A DNA stretch of 16,939 nucleotides from DATJPD01 sp036394195 (GCA_036394195.1 DASWFO010000264.1:1-16939); one strand, 5' to 3'. Shown: positions 5,684 to 14,420, counted from the first letter of the stretch. Program-made: numbers and translations. Notes: generated from the sequence alone by a model not told the origin.

Positions 5684-6745
5684 TCACGCCCCGAACGTGT
5701 CGCGCCACTGTTTGATCACCTCGGGAATGCCGGAGGTGATTTCGTCGACGGTCGGGTTGATGACCTTCACGCCTTTCGCCGATTTGCTTCCGGGCAGCGG
5801 GTCGACTTCCGGACGGATCGATTCGTAGAAGTGCTCGACCCAGCGCTGGGACGCATCGACGCTCAGCAGGTACTCCATCAGCAGCTTGGCCGCGTTCGGG
5901 TGCTTGGCGCTCTTCATGATCCCCGAGGGGGCGATGACCAGGACCGCCCCGTCAGTCGGGTAGACGGCCGCCAGCGGAGTGCCCTTCGCGGCGGCGCTCA
6001 GCAGCGCCGCGTTGGCGGTCGCGCCGATGACGCGTTTGCCGGCGCTCAGCGTCGTCACGGTGTCGCCGATCGACTGGCCGATCTGCGGATTGTTCTGCGC
6101 CAGCCTCTCGAAATAGTCCCAGCCGTACAGCTTGCGCATCATCAGCACCCAGGTGCCGACATAGCCCGAGAAGCCGGGATGGCCGACGGTGATCTTGTCC
6201 TTCCATTTCGGGTCGAGCAGCTCCGGCCAAGTCTGCGGCACCTGGTCTTCCTTGAGCCTGTTCGTCGCGTAACCGATGTTGACCATACCGGCCGAGGTCG
6301 CGTGATAGTAGCCGTCGCGGTCGAGGCCCTTATACGCCTCGATCATGTCGTACGAATTGGCCGGGATGTATTTCTCGAGGACGCCCTGGTCCTTGAGATG
6401 CACGCAATGGCCGATGTCGGTCGTGCTCAGCACGTCGACCTCCACGGCGCCGGCCTTGATCTCCTCCGTCACCCGCTGAAACGCCTCCTGCGCGGTGGCG
6501 CGCACCGCGTTCACCTTGATGCCTGGATAGTGCCCTTCGAAATCGCGCGCCAGCGCCTGCGCGGTCGCGTCGTCGGACTGCGAGGTATACCAGGTGACCT
6601 CGCCTTCCTTCGTCGCCGGCTCCAGCAGCTCCTTCTCGCGGTCGGGCGCTGCGAATGTCGGGTGCCAGCCGAGGCCGGCCACGGCCGCGCCGGCCGCTGC
6701 AGCCTTCAGGATGCTCCGCCGGGACGCGATAAAGCTGTAACTCAT
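5684..6745 (-). CDS. ABC transporter substrate-binding protein, TAT-exported
   Basis: Periplasmic solute-binding protein of extracellular solute-binding family 1 (AfuA/FbpA-like), 353 aa. The N-terminus carries a twin-arginine signal, SRRSILK (8-14), followed by an Ala-rich hydrophobic segment and a probable cleavage site after A33 (FAA|PD). The mature part reads as a typical iron or small-anion binder: VTWYTSQSD, PGIKVNAVRA, DVLSTTD, NIGYATN, WPELLDPKWKDKI and a C-terminal FYESIRPEVDPLPG. The ligand cannot be assigned; iron(III), phosphonate or 2-aminoethylphosphonate-type substrates occur in this family. AAGGAG lies a few bases upstream of the ATG at 6745, which decides the start over the open frame reaching 6895. 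No permease or ATPase gene is adjacent, so it appears as an orphan. Confidence 0.88.
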   Translation of the reverse strand: MSYSFIASRRSILKAAAAGAAVAGLGWHPTFAAPDREKELLEPATKEGEVTWYTSQSDDATAQALARDFEGHYPGIKVNAVRATAQEAFQRVTEEIKAGAVEVDVLSTTDIGHCVHLKDQGVLEKYIPANSYDMIEAYKGLDRDGYYHATSAGMVNIGYATNRLKEDQVPQTWPELLDPKWKDKITVGHPGFSGYVGTWVLMMRKLYGWDYFERLAQNNPQIGQSIGDTVTTLSAGKRVIGATANAALLSAAAKGTPLAAVYPTDGAVLVIAPSGIMKSAKHPNAAKLLMEYLLSVDASQRWVEHFYESIRPEVDPLPGSKSAKGVKVINPTVDEITSGIPEVIKQWRDTFGA

Positions 6746-7012
6746 AGGCTCCTTGGTCGGTGCCGCGATCTGCCGCCGCGTTCCCGCAAATATTGCCTGC
6801 TTCGGCGTCCTCGCGCCACCCTTGATGGGTCCCTGCTGGCGTCGCAGCGGACGCTCGCGGTAGCGGGCGCACGTTCTTCTTCCGCACGTTTGCACCGCCG
6901 CGTCACTTCGCCGCGGGGGTGTGAACCAGTTAACATCGCCGTGTCACACACCAATGCTAGGAGTACCTGACGCCGGAGGCTGCGGCGAACCGATCATCGA
7001 GGGGAGGGCATC

Positions 7013-9004
7013 ATGGAGGCCATGAACGCGTCCAACGCAAGTGGCGGCTTGAGCATCGTCGCCTATCCCGGGGACAACAAGATCCTGCTGGCGCTGTCGC
7101 TCACCGACGCGCAGATCAACCCGACCGACAAGAACCTCGCCGGCTTCGCGATCTGGCGCACGCAGGGCAGCCAGCCCGAAGAGGCGCTCTCCAACCGCAT
7201 CGGCTTCACCTACGGCGTCAGCGACGCCACCACGCCGGCGGCGCGCAAATGGATCCCGTCGGACGAGGCGCCGTTCCAGAAGTTCCGTTGGATCGACGTG
7301 CCGCCCGACGGCTTCGATCAGCCGATCATCTATCGCGTGAAGGCGCTCTATTTCACCGGCGGCCAGGGCTTCAAGACGGCCGACGGCCCGGAGGTGAAGG
7401 TCACCGTCAGTCCGGTGAAGCGGCTCCACGCCAGGTTCCAGCCCGCGTTCACCCGCGGCTACATCGCCTCGCAGGCCTATGTCGACAAGTTCAAGAATGC
7501 GCCGATCCGGCCGGCGGGCGCCAAGACGCCGGACTTCGCGAGCGGGCCCTATCAGGCGCAGTACCAGTGGCTGGGTGCCGACGCGCATAAGGAGCTGTTC
7601 GACTTCATCGCCGATTGCGAGCAGGACAAGTCGGCGCGGGTCGACGTGTTCGCCTATGACCTCGACGAGCCGGACGTGATCACCGCGATCTGCCGCATGG
7701 GCAAGCAGGGACGGCTGCGCGCCATCCTCGACAACGCCCCGCTGCACACCCAGGCGGGTGCGCCCGAGATCAAGGCGGGGCAGATGATCATCGCCGCCGC
7801 CGGCCAGAAGAACGTCAGGCAAGGGCACTTCGCCCGCTTCCAGCACAACAAGGCGTTCATCAAGCGCGACGCCTCGGGCCGCGCGCAGCGCGTGCTCTAC
7901 GGCTCTATGAATTTCTCGGTGCGCGGCCTTTACGTGCAGGCGAACAACATCATCGTGGTCGACGACGCCGGCATCGCCGGCATGTTCGCCGAGGCGTTCG
8001 ACGTCGCGTTCCAGGGCAACGTCCAGGCGGCGGCGTTCAAGAAGGACAAGATCGCGGCCGGCTTCATGGTCGGCTCGGCGCAGGGCACCGCCGACCTGCC
8101 GAAGGTCTCGTTCGCGCTCTCGCCGCACCAGGACTGGAAGGTCTCGCTGGGGCCGATGTCGGACCGCATCCGTAACGCCGGCAGCTCGGTGCTGTTCGCG
8201 GTCATGGAGCCGAACGGCCAGGGCCCGGTGCTTGATACCCTGCGCCAGATCGCCGCGTCGCCGACGGTATTTTCCTACGGCACGGTCGAGACCGACAAAG
8301 GCCTCGCCGTGCAGAAGCCCGACGGTCAGATGGGCGACATCGCCGGCTTCGCCGCCCTCCTGAAGCACGTGCCGCCGCCGTTCGACCAGGAATGGGACGG
8401 CGGGCCCGGCATGCACATCCACAGCAAGTACGTGGTCGTCGACTTCAACGGCGACAATCCGACGGTCTTCACCGGCTCGTCCAACCTCGCCGCGGGCGGC
8501 GAGATGGCGAACGGCGACAGCTTGTCGATGATCGAGGACGAGGCGATCGCCAACATGTACGCGGTCGAGGCGGTCGCGACGTTCGACCACTATCATTTCC
8601 GCGACGCGATGCGGAATGCGACGACGGTGCAGCCGCTGACGCTCTGGTATCCCGGCAAGCCGGCGGCGGCGCAGGCGTGGTGGGCGCCCTATTACGACAA
8701 GTCGAAGATCCAGTTCCGCGACCGCTGCCTGTTCGCCGGCATCCCGCTGCCGCCCGATCTCCAGACGAAGAAGACCGTCGACTGGTCGGCGGTCGACGCC
8801 GCCGCTAATGCGCCGAAGAGCAAGAGTGCTGCGCCGGCCAAATCCGCGAAACCGGCGGCCGCGGCGGCCGCCAAGCGCGGCAAGGCGAAGACCGCGAAGA
8901 AAGCAACGCCGGCGAAAAAGCCGCCGGCGGCGAAGGCGAAGCGCGCCACCCGCAGCAAGCGAGGCAAGGTGGCCGCGCGCAACGGCCGCCGGAAGGCGGC
9001 GTAG
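7013..9004 (+). CDS. Phospholipase D-like protein with FnIII-like domain and H1-like tail
   Basis: Putative phosphodiesterase of the phospholipase D superfamily (663 aa); the substrate is unknown and may be lipid or nucleic acid. Residues about 11-132 form a beta-rich, fibronectin III-like domain ending in VKVTVSP. Two HKD motifs follow: HNKAFIKRD (278-286) with GSMN (297-300), and H470-S-K472 with D477 and GSSN (488-491). The first has one extra residue between K and D compared with canonical HxKx4D. The last 62 residues (602-663) are a Lys/Ala/Pro-rich, histone H1-like basic tail, which suggests nucleic acid or polyanion binding. No signal peptide is visible. GAGGGGAGGG precedes the ATG at 7013; ATG at 7022 is an alternative. 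It is divergent from the solute-binding protein gene. Confidence 0.88.
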   Translation: MEAMNASNASGGLSIVAYPGDNKILLALSLTDAQINPTDKNLAGFAIWRTQGSQPEEALSNRIGFTYGVSDATTPAARKWIPSDEAPFQKFRWIDVPPDGFDQPIIYRVKALYFTGGQGFKTADGPEVKVTVSPVKRLHARFQPAFTRGYIASQAYVDKFKNAPIRPAGAKTPDFASGPYQAQYQWLGADAHKELFDFIADCEQDKSARVDVFAYDLDEPDVITAICRMGKQGRLRAILDNAPLHTQAGAPEIKAGQMIIAAAGQKNVRQGHFARFQHNKAFIKRDASGRAQRVLYGSMNFSVRGLYVQANNIIVVDDAGIAGMFAEAFDVAFQGNVQAAAFKKDKIAAGFMVGSAQGTADLPKVSFALSPHQDWKVSLGPMSDRIRNAGSSVLFAVMEPNGQGPVLDTLRQIAASPTVFSYGTVETDKGLAVQKPDGQMGDIAGFAALLKHVPPPFDQEWDGGPGMHIHSKYVVVDFNGDNPTVFTGSSNLAAGGEMANGDSLSMIEDEAIANMYAVEAVATFDHYHFRDAMRNATTVQPLTLWYPGKPAAAQAWWAPYYDKSKIQFRDRCLFAGIPLPPDLQTKKTVDWSAVDAAANAPKSKSAAPAKSAKPAAAAAAKRGKAKTAKKATPAKKPPAAKAKRATRSKRGKVAARNGRRKAA

Positions 9005-9073
9005 CGGGTAGGGACGGTGCGGCACTTCTGCTACAGTCGTGGCATCCGGCATCCATGATGAGGGGAGAGCCAG

Positions 9074-9613
9074 ATGTCCTACGATCTCGAGCAGTTCACC
9101 GCCGAGTGCCGCGCCATCCTGAGCCACGATCCCGGCCCGGGCGGCCGCGAGCAGGTGCGCCAGCGTCTCGAGCGCCTGCTGCACAATCAGGAGTTCGTGC
9201 GGCGCAGCTGCATCGACGCGCCCAAGGGCCTGCACCTCCTCTACGAGGACGGCGAGCTCGGCTTCCAAGTGCTGGCGCATCTCAACGAGAAGCCGCGGGC
9301 GGGGGCGCCGCACGACCATGGCCAGTCGTGGGCGATTTACGGGCAGGCGAGCGAGCACACCGATATGACCGAGTACGACCGCGTGGACGACGGGTCGGAC
9401 GCCACGCACGGCCAGCTGAAGATCGCCCGCAAATACCGTCTCTCGCCCGGCGAGGCCGGCGTCTTTCAGGACGGCAAGATCCATTCGATCGACTATCCGG
9501 CGAAGTCCTGCTTCGTGCGCGTCACCGGCACCAACCTCGATCGCATCGCGCGCATCATGTTCGATCCGAAGTCGGGCAAAATCACCCGGATGACGCCGCA
9601 GCAGGCGACGTGA
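9074..9613 (+). CDS. Cysteine dioxygenase-like cupin protein
   Basis: Small cupin (179 aa) resembling the predicted metal-dependent enzymes related to cysteine or thiol dioxygenases, which use non-haem Fe(II) to oxidise a thiol to a sulfinate. The first cupin motif is H80-D-H82-G-Q-S-W, where the glutamate of ordinary cupins is absent, as in thiol dioxygenases. The third likely ligand is H137 in GKIHSIDYP. N-terminal residues 1-50 are helical. The actual substrate is not shown by the sequence. GAGGGGAGAG lies 4 bases before the ATG. The stop codon overlaps the GTG of the rhodanese gene (GTGA), which argues for co-translation and a shared sulfur-related function. Confidence 0.8.
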   Translation: MSYDLEQFTAECRAILSHDPGPGGREQVRQRLERLLHNQEFVRRSCIDAPKGLHLLYEDGELGFQVLAHLNEKPRAGAPHDHGQSWAIYGQASEHTDMTEYDRVDDGSDATHGQLKIARKYRLSPGEAGVFQDGKIHSIDYPAKSCFVRVTGTNLDRIARIMFDPKSGKITRMTPQQAT

Positions 9614-11232
9614 TCGCGATCGACCGCCCGGTCGAGGCGCCGGTGTCCGCGGCGGTTCCGCTCGCGGCGGCCGGGCTCCGGGCGATGCTGACCGATGGCG
9701 GCGAGCTCGTGATTCTCGATGTCCGCGAAGAGCTGATCTACTCGCAAGGACATCTCCTGCACGCCCACTCGGCGCCGTTGAGCCGGCTCGAGCTCCGAGT
9801 GCCGGCGCTTGTTCCGCGGCGCGGCACGCGCATCGTGCTGTGCGACGACGACGGGTCGCTCGCCGCGCGGGCCGCTGCGACGCTGCGGCGGCACGGCTAC
9901 ACGGACCTGTTCATCCTGGAGGACGGCGTCGGGGCATGGGTCGCGGCGGGGCATGAGCTGTTCTCGGGCGTCCATGTGCCGAGCAAGGCCTTCGGCGAAT
10001 TCATCGAGCACGACCGCGGCACGCCCGGGATCGAGCCGGCCGAGCTCGACCGGCTGCTCGCCTCCGGCGCCAAGCTGGTCGTGCTCGACAGCCGCCCGTT
10101 CGACGAATACACGCGGATGTCCATTCCCACGGGCATCGACGTGCCGGGTGCCGAGCTGGTCTTGCGGGTGCGCGATCTGGCGCCGTCGCCCGACACCCTG
10201 GTGGTCGTCAACTGCGCCGGCCGGACGCGCAGCATCATCGGCGCCCAGTCGCTGATCGATGCCGGCGTGCCCAATAAGGTGGTCGCGCTGCGCAACGGAA
10301 CCATGGGCTGGTCGCTCGCCGGATTGAAATGCGACACCGGCATGAGCCGACAGGCGCCACGTCCCTCGGCGGACGGGCTCGCCTGGGCGAAAGCCGCGGC
10401 GGGGCGGGTCGCGGCGCGCTGCGGCGTCGAGCGGATCGACGGCGAGACACTGCGGCGCTTCCAGGCCGAGAGTGCTGCGCGCACGCTTTATCTGTTCGAC
10501 GTGCGCGATCCGGCCGAGTACCGGGCGGGTCACGTCGCAGGCGCTGTGTCGGCGCCGGGCGGTCAGTTGGTGCAGGCGACCGATCAGTATGTTGGGACGT
10601 TGGGCGCCCGCATCGTGCTGGTCGACGATCTCGACGTACGGGCGCTGATGACCGCCGCGTGGCTGCGCCAGATGGGCTGGTCCCACGTGTTCGTGCTGGC
10701 GGAGACCGGATCGGAGACCGGTGTGCCGCCGTCACCCGTGTTGGGACTGGCCGATCGCCCACAGTCGCGAATTGACGGGCGCACCCTGCGCGATCTTCTC
10801 GACCGCGGCGAGGCGACCGTGGTCGACCTGTCGCTTAGCCGCGCGTTCCGCGTCAGCCATATTCCCGGCGCCTGGTTCGCGATCCGCTCGCGCCTGGCAA
10901 TCGCGCTGCGCAAGATCCCGCCGGCGCGCAATCTCGTCCTGACCTCGGACGACGGCGTGCTGGCCAGTCTTGCCGTTGCCGAAGCGGAAGCTCTGACCGC
11001 GGCGCCCGTGCGCTGCTTCGACGGCGGCAACGCGGCCTGGGCGGGTGCCGGCTATCCGATGGAGAGCGGCGACGCCCGGCTGGCCGATGAGCCGATCGAT
11101 GCCTGGCTGAAGCCGTACGAGCGGGCCAGCGGGGTCAGCGCGGCCATGGCGGACTACCTGGCCTGGGAGGTCGACTTGCTGGAGCGCGTCAAACGCGACG
11201 GCACCTGCTCGTTCCAGCCGGGACGTCCGTGA
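9610..11232 (+). CDS. Four-domain rhodanese-related sulfurtransferase
   Basis: Multidomain rhodanese (540 aa) expected to handle sulfane sulfur in the cytoplasm; no signal peptide is visible. Four rhodanese repeats can be read, each with a VxxLDxR or equivalent opening: about 10-125, 135-250, 275-385 and 395-500. The catalytic-loop position holds Cys in repeat 1 (C78, CDDDGS) and repeat 2 (C202, CAGRTRS), but Val in repeat 3 (V338, IVLVDD) and Thr/Ser in repeat 4 (T445-S446). So only the first two look active, and C202 has the most typical loop. I chose the GTG at 9610 because it overlaps the cupin stop as GTGA; the frame is open further upstream, but only as a shadow of the cupin gene. ATG at 9685 is a less likely start. 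Confidence 0.87.
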   Translation: MIAIDRPVEAPVSAAVPLAAAGLRAMLTDGGELVILDVREELIYSQGHLLHAHSAPLSRLELRVPALVPRRGTRIVLCDDDGSLAARAAATLRRHGYTDLFILEDGVGAWVAAGHELFSGVHVPSKAFGEFIEHDRGTPGIEPAELDRLLASGAKLVVLDSRPFDEYTRMSIPTGIDVPGAELVLRVRDLAPSPDTLVVVNCAGRTRSIIGAQSLIDAGVPNKVVALRNGTMGWSLAGLKCDTGMSRQAPRPSADGLAWAKAAAGRVAARCGVERIDGETLRRFQAESAARTLYLFDVRDPAEYRAGHVAGAVSAPGGQLVQATDQYVGTLGARIVLVDDLDVRALMTAAWLRQMGWSHVFVLAETGSETGVPPSPVLGLADRPQSRIDGRTLRDLLDRGEATVVDLSLSRAFRVSHIPGAWFAIRSRLAIALRKIPPARNLVLTSDDGVLASLAVAEAEALTAAPVRCFDGGNAAWAGAGYPMESGDARLADEPIDAWLKPYERASGVSAAMADYLAWEVDLLERVKRDGTCSFQPGRP

Positions 11233-11281
11233 CCTGCTGTCTGATCTTTTCGCACGGCCCAAGACCGCCTATGTTTGATCC

Positions 11282-12172
11282 ATGGCTTTGACCGTAACGC
11301 CCCTGACGCCAGCCGTCGGCGCCGAGATCGGCGGGGTGGATGTCGCCCGCCTCACCGACGCTGACTTCGCGCAGATCAAATCCGCCTGGGACCGCCATTC
11401 GGTGCTGCTGTTCCGTGGCAAGGCGCTCGGCGACGACGATCTGCTCGCCTTCAGCCGCCGTTTCGGCGAGCTCGATCCGCCGCCGAACCAGGAGAACGGC
11501 CGGATGAGCCCGCCGGGCTATCCGGACATCTATGTCGTCTCCAATGTCCTGGATGAGAAGGGCGAGCCGGTGGGCGCCCTCGGCGCCGGCGAGGCGGTGT
11601 GGCACACCGACATGAGCTATGTCGACCGGCCGCCGATGATGTCGATGCTGTACGCGCTCGAAGTGCCGCCCGGCGGCGGCAACACCTGGTTCTGCAGCAT
11701 GGCCGCCGCCTATGCCGCACTGCCGGACGACCTGCGCGCCCGCATCGAAGGGCGGCGCATCAAGCACGACGGCACGTACAACAGCGGCGGCTATCTCCGC
11801 AAAGGCGTGACCCCGACCGACGATCCGCTGAAGGCGCCGGGGGCCTTCCATCCGGCGGTGTGCGCACATCCCGACACCGGCGTGCCGGCGCTCTATCTCG
11901 GTCGGCGGCGGAACGCGTATGTCGAGGGGCTGTCGCCGGCGGAGTCCGAAGCGGTGCTGGACGCGCTGTGGGCGCATCTCGATCAGCGGCGCTTCGCCTA
12001 CGAGCACTACTGGCGCGTCGGCGATCTCGTGATGTGGGACAACCGGATGACCATGCACCGGCGCGATCCGTTCGATCCGCACACGCGCCGCATGATGCAT
12101 CGCACCCAGATCAAGGGTCAGGCGGCGCCGCGTCCCTACGTTCGGCCGGACACCGTCCGCAAGGCGGGATGA
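11282..12172 (+). CDS. TauD/TfdA-family dioxygenase
   Basis: Fe(II)/2-oxoglutarate-dependent dioxygenase (296 aa) of the TauD/TfdA family, whose members oxidise taurine, alkylsulfonates, aryloxyacids and similar acids. The N-terminus VTPLTPAVGAEIGGVDV is the standard family opening. The iron triad is H108-x-D110 (VWHTDMSY) and H259 (MTMHRRD), and R270/R274 in HTRRMMHR are placed to bind 2-oxoglutarate. The substrate is not evident: taurine is possible given the sulfur-related genes upstream, but sequence alone does not fix it. The ATG at 11282 has no clear Shine-Dalgarno sequence; a seven-codon reading frame (MFDPWL, stop) overlaps the start from 11271. It lies 49 bases after the rhodanese gene and ends 6 bases from the convergent hydratase/dehydrogenase gene. 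Confidence 0.9.
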   Translation: MALTVTPLTPAVGAEIGGVDVARLTDADFAQIKSAWDRHSVLLFRGKALGDDDLLAFSRRFGELDPPPNQENGRMSPPGYPDIYVVSNVLDEKGEPVGALGAGEAVWHTDMSYVDRPPMMSMLYALEVPPGGGNTWFCSMAAAYAALPDDLRARIEGRRIKHDGTYNSGGYLRKGVTPTDDPLKAPGAFHPAVCAHPDTGVPALYLGRRRNAYVEGLSPAESEAVLDALWAHLDQRRFAYEHYWRVGDLVMWDNRMTMHRRDPFDPHTRRMMHRTQIKGQAAPRPYVRPDTVRKAG

Positions 12173-12178
12173 CCTGAC

Positions 12179-14281
12179 CTAAGCCTGCGGCGGGCTGCTG
12201 AATCCCTTGCCGGCCTCGGCCAGCCGCACCAGCAGCGGCGATGCCTCCCACCGCTCGCCGAAGCGCTCCCGGAACCGCCGCACATCGGCGAGGATGCGCC
12301 CGAGCCCGACTTGGTCGGCATAGTGCATCGGCCCGCCGCGCCAGGCGGGGAAGCCGAAGCCGTGGACATAGACGATGTCGATGTCGCCCGGCCGGAGCGC
12401 GATGCCTTCGTCGAGAACCCGGGCCCCCTCATTGATCAGGGCAGCGAGGCAGCGGTCCAGGATCTCCGTATCGTCGATCACCCGCCGGTTGATCCCGAGC
12501 CGCCGCGATTCCGCGGCGATCATGTCCTCGATCCACGGATCGGGGATCGCGTTGCGGCCTTCGTATTTGTAATAGCCGGCACCGGTCTTCTGGCCGAACC
12601 GGCCTTTCTCGGCGATGCGGTCGACGATCGCCGAAATCCGCGGCGTGTCCGGCAGGTTCATCTTCTTCTGGTGCTGGCGGATGCGCCACATGACATCGAC
12701 GCCGGCGAGATCGAGCATGCCGAACAGGCCGAGCGGCAGGCCGTAGTCGCGCAGCACGCGGTCGATGTCCTGCGGTAACGCGCCTTCCTCCAGCATGTAA
12801 TGCGCTTCGAGCTCGTAGCGCATCATGATGCGGTTGCCGACGAAGCCGAAGCACACGCCCATCGGCACCGCGATCTTGCCGAGCGTGCGGCCGAGCTTCA
12901 TCGCCGTCGCCATAGATTCCTTCGAGGTCGCGCGTCCGCGCACCACCTCGAGCAGCCGCATGACGTTCGCCGGGCTGAAAAAGTGCATGCCGACCACGTC
13001 GCCGGGCCGCTTGGTGGCGGCGGCGATCTCGTCGATGTCGAGCGTCGAGGTGTTGGTCGCGAGCACCGCCCCTGATTTGGCGACGGCATCCAGCTGCCCG
13101 AACACCTGCTTCTTGATGTCCATATCCTCGAACACCGCCTCGACGATCACGTCCGCGTCGCGCAGGGCCTCGAAGTCCAGGCTGCCGGCGATCCGGCCGA
13201 CGCGCTCGTCGCGTACGGCTTCGCTGAGCCGGCCGCGCTCGACCTGCCCGGCATAGGTCTTGCGGATGCCGGCGAGGCCGCGATCGAGCGCCGCCGGTTC
13301 GGCCTCGATGACCGTCACCGGGATGCCGGCATTGGCAAAGCAGATCGCGATGCCGCTGCCCATCGTGCCGGCGCCGAGCACGGCGGCGCGCTTGATTTCG
13401 CGGGTCGGCGTGTCCGCCGGAATGTCGGGGATGCGGGCGCATTCGCGCTCGGCGAAGAACAGGTGGCGAGCCGCCTGGCTTTGCGGACTGGCGGTGAGGT
13501 CGAGGAACATCCGCCGCTCGCGGTCAACCCCCTCGTCAAACGGGACATCGAGCGCCATTTCGACCGCGTCCACGCCGCGCAGCGGTGCCACCAGGTTGCG
13601 GGCGGATTTCGCGAGCTCGGCGCGCTTTTTGGCGAAGATGGAACGGTCGCGCCGCGCCGCCTCGAGCTTGTCCTGGCGGTCGCGGATGCGGGGCAGGGGA
13701 CGTCTGTCGGCGATGCTCTCCGCGAAGGTTATGGAACCGGCCCGCAAGTCTCCCTCGATCAGAACCGCGTCGATGAGGCCGAGCTCCTTGGCCCGCGGCG
13801 CGCTGAGCGGCTCGCCGCCCAGCACCATGTCGAGGGCCGCCTCGACGCCGACCAGGCGCGGCAGCCGCTGGGTCCCGCCGGCGCCTGGAATGAGGCCGAG
13901 CTTGATCTCCGGCGTGCCCAGGCGCGCCGACGGCACGGTCACCCGGTAGTGGCAGCCGAGCGCCTGCTCGAGACCGCCGCCCAGGGCCGTGCCGTGGATC
14001 GCCGCGACGATGGGCTTCGGCGACTCGTCATAGCGGCGGATCACCTCGGGATTGGTCGGCGGCAGCGGCGGCTTGCCGAACTCGCGCACGTCCGCCCCCG
14101 CCATGAAGGTGCGCCCGGCCGCCATCAGCACGATGGCCTTGCAGTCCGGGTCGGCGATCGCCTTGTCGAGCGCCTCGACGAGCCCCTGCCGCACCGCCTG
14201 GCCCAGCGCGTTCACCGGCGGATTGTCGACGGTGATGACCCCGACGCGTCCCTCGCGCGTGTAGCTGACGACGTCAGGCAC
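12179..14281 (-). CDS. Bifunctional enoyl-CoA hydratase/3-hydroxyacyl-CoA dehydrogenase
   Basis: FadB/FadJ-type multifunctional beta-oxidation enzyme (700 aa) converting trans-2-enoyl-CoA to 3-ketoacyl-CoA with NAD+. The crotonase domain (about 1-185) has both catalytic glutamates, E105 (GGGLEQ) and E125 (TPEIKLG), spaced as in FadB, plus the GPGAGG-like oxyanion segment IPGAGGTQRLP. The Rossmann domain begins at AAVLGAGTMGSG (G303, G305, G308). The dehydrogenase residues S412 (NTSTL), H433 (GMHFFSP), E445 and N483 are present, followed by two C-terminal dehydrogenase domains. All key residues are intact and length is normal. The start is GTG at 14281 with GAGGGG about 9 bases upstream. No thiolase is adjacent. 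The gene lies downstream of the DapA-like gene in the same direction. Confidence 0.93.
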   Translation of the reverse strand: MPDVVSYTREGRVGVITVDNPPVNALGQAVRQGLVEALDKAIADPDCKAIVLMAAGRTFMAGADVREFGKPPLPPTNPEVIRRYDESPKPIVAAIHGTALGGGLEQALGCHYRVTVPSARLGTPEIKLGLIPGAGGTQRLPRLVGVEAALDMVLGGEPLSAPRAKELGLIDAVLIEGDLRAGSITFAESIADRRPLPRIRDRQDKLEAARRDRSIFAKKRAELAKSARNLVAPLRGVDAVEMALDVPFDEGVDRERRMFLDLTASPQSQAARHLFFAERECARIPDIPADTPTREIKRAAVLGAGTMGSGIAICFANAGIPVTVIEAEPAALDRGLAGIRKTYAGQVERGRLSEAVRDERVGRIAGSLDFEALRDADVIVEAVFEDMDIKKQVFGQLDAVAKSGAVLATNTSTLDIDEIAAATKRPGDVVGMHFFSPANVMRLLEVVRGRATSKESMATAMKLGRTLGKIAVPMGVCFGFVGNRIMMRYELEAHYMLEEGALPQDIDRVLRDYGLPLGLFGMLDLAGVDVMWRIRQHQKKMNLPDTPRISAIVDRIAEKGRFGQKTGAGYYKYEGRNAIPDPWIEDMIAAESRRLGINRRVIDDTEILDRCLAALINEGARVLDEGIALRPGDIDIVYVHGFGFPAWRGGPMHYADQVGLGRILADVRRFRERFGERWEASPLLVRLAEAGKGFSSPPQA

Positions 14282-14287
14282 TCGGCA

Positions 14288-14413
14288 AACCCCTCACCCC
14301 GCCGCTTCGCGGCTGCCCTCTCCCACAGGGGGCGAGGGAGTAGTTACCGCTCGCACAATTCACCTCTCCCCTCGTGGGAGAGGTCGCGAGCGGCAGCGAG
14401 CGGGTGAGGGGTT
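14288..14413. repeat. Paired CCCTCACCC-type palindromes
   Basis: AACCCCTCACCC (14288-14299) is exactly repeated in inverted orientation as GGGTGAGGGGTT (14402-14413). Inside are two hairpins: GCCGC-TTC-GCGGC (14301-14313) and CCTCTCCC-CTCGT-GGGAGAGG (14363-14383). The two units look like head-to-head copies of the same short repeat, which also appears, in part, at 3312-3375. It lies between the DapA-like gene and the hydratase/dehydrogenase gene, where it could attenuate or stabilise a shared transcript. Confidence 0.7.
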
Positions 14414-14420
14414 GACCCAT

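Noticed and set aside
5222..6970. A 582-codon plus-strand open frame.
   Set aside because: Most of it is antisense to the solute-binding protein gene. The part before 5684 crosses repeats and has no domain-like content.
6944..9484. An 846-codon open frame on the minus strand.
   Set aside because: It runs antisense to the phospholipase D-like and cupin genes, has Arg/Leu/Val-rich shadow composition and no recognisable domain. Long antisense frames are expected at this GC content.
9493..10686. A 397-codon minus-strand open frame.
   Set aside because: It is antisense to the cupin and rhodanese genes and has His/Arg/Ala-rich shadow composition.
11271..11291. A seven-codon frame (MFDPWL, stop) overlapping the dioxygenase start, considered as a leader peptide.
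   Set aside because: It has no ribosome binding site and no regulatory codon run. A frame this short is expected by chance.
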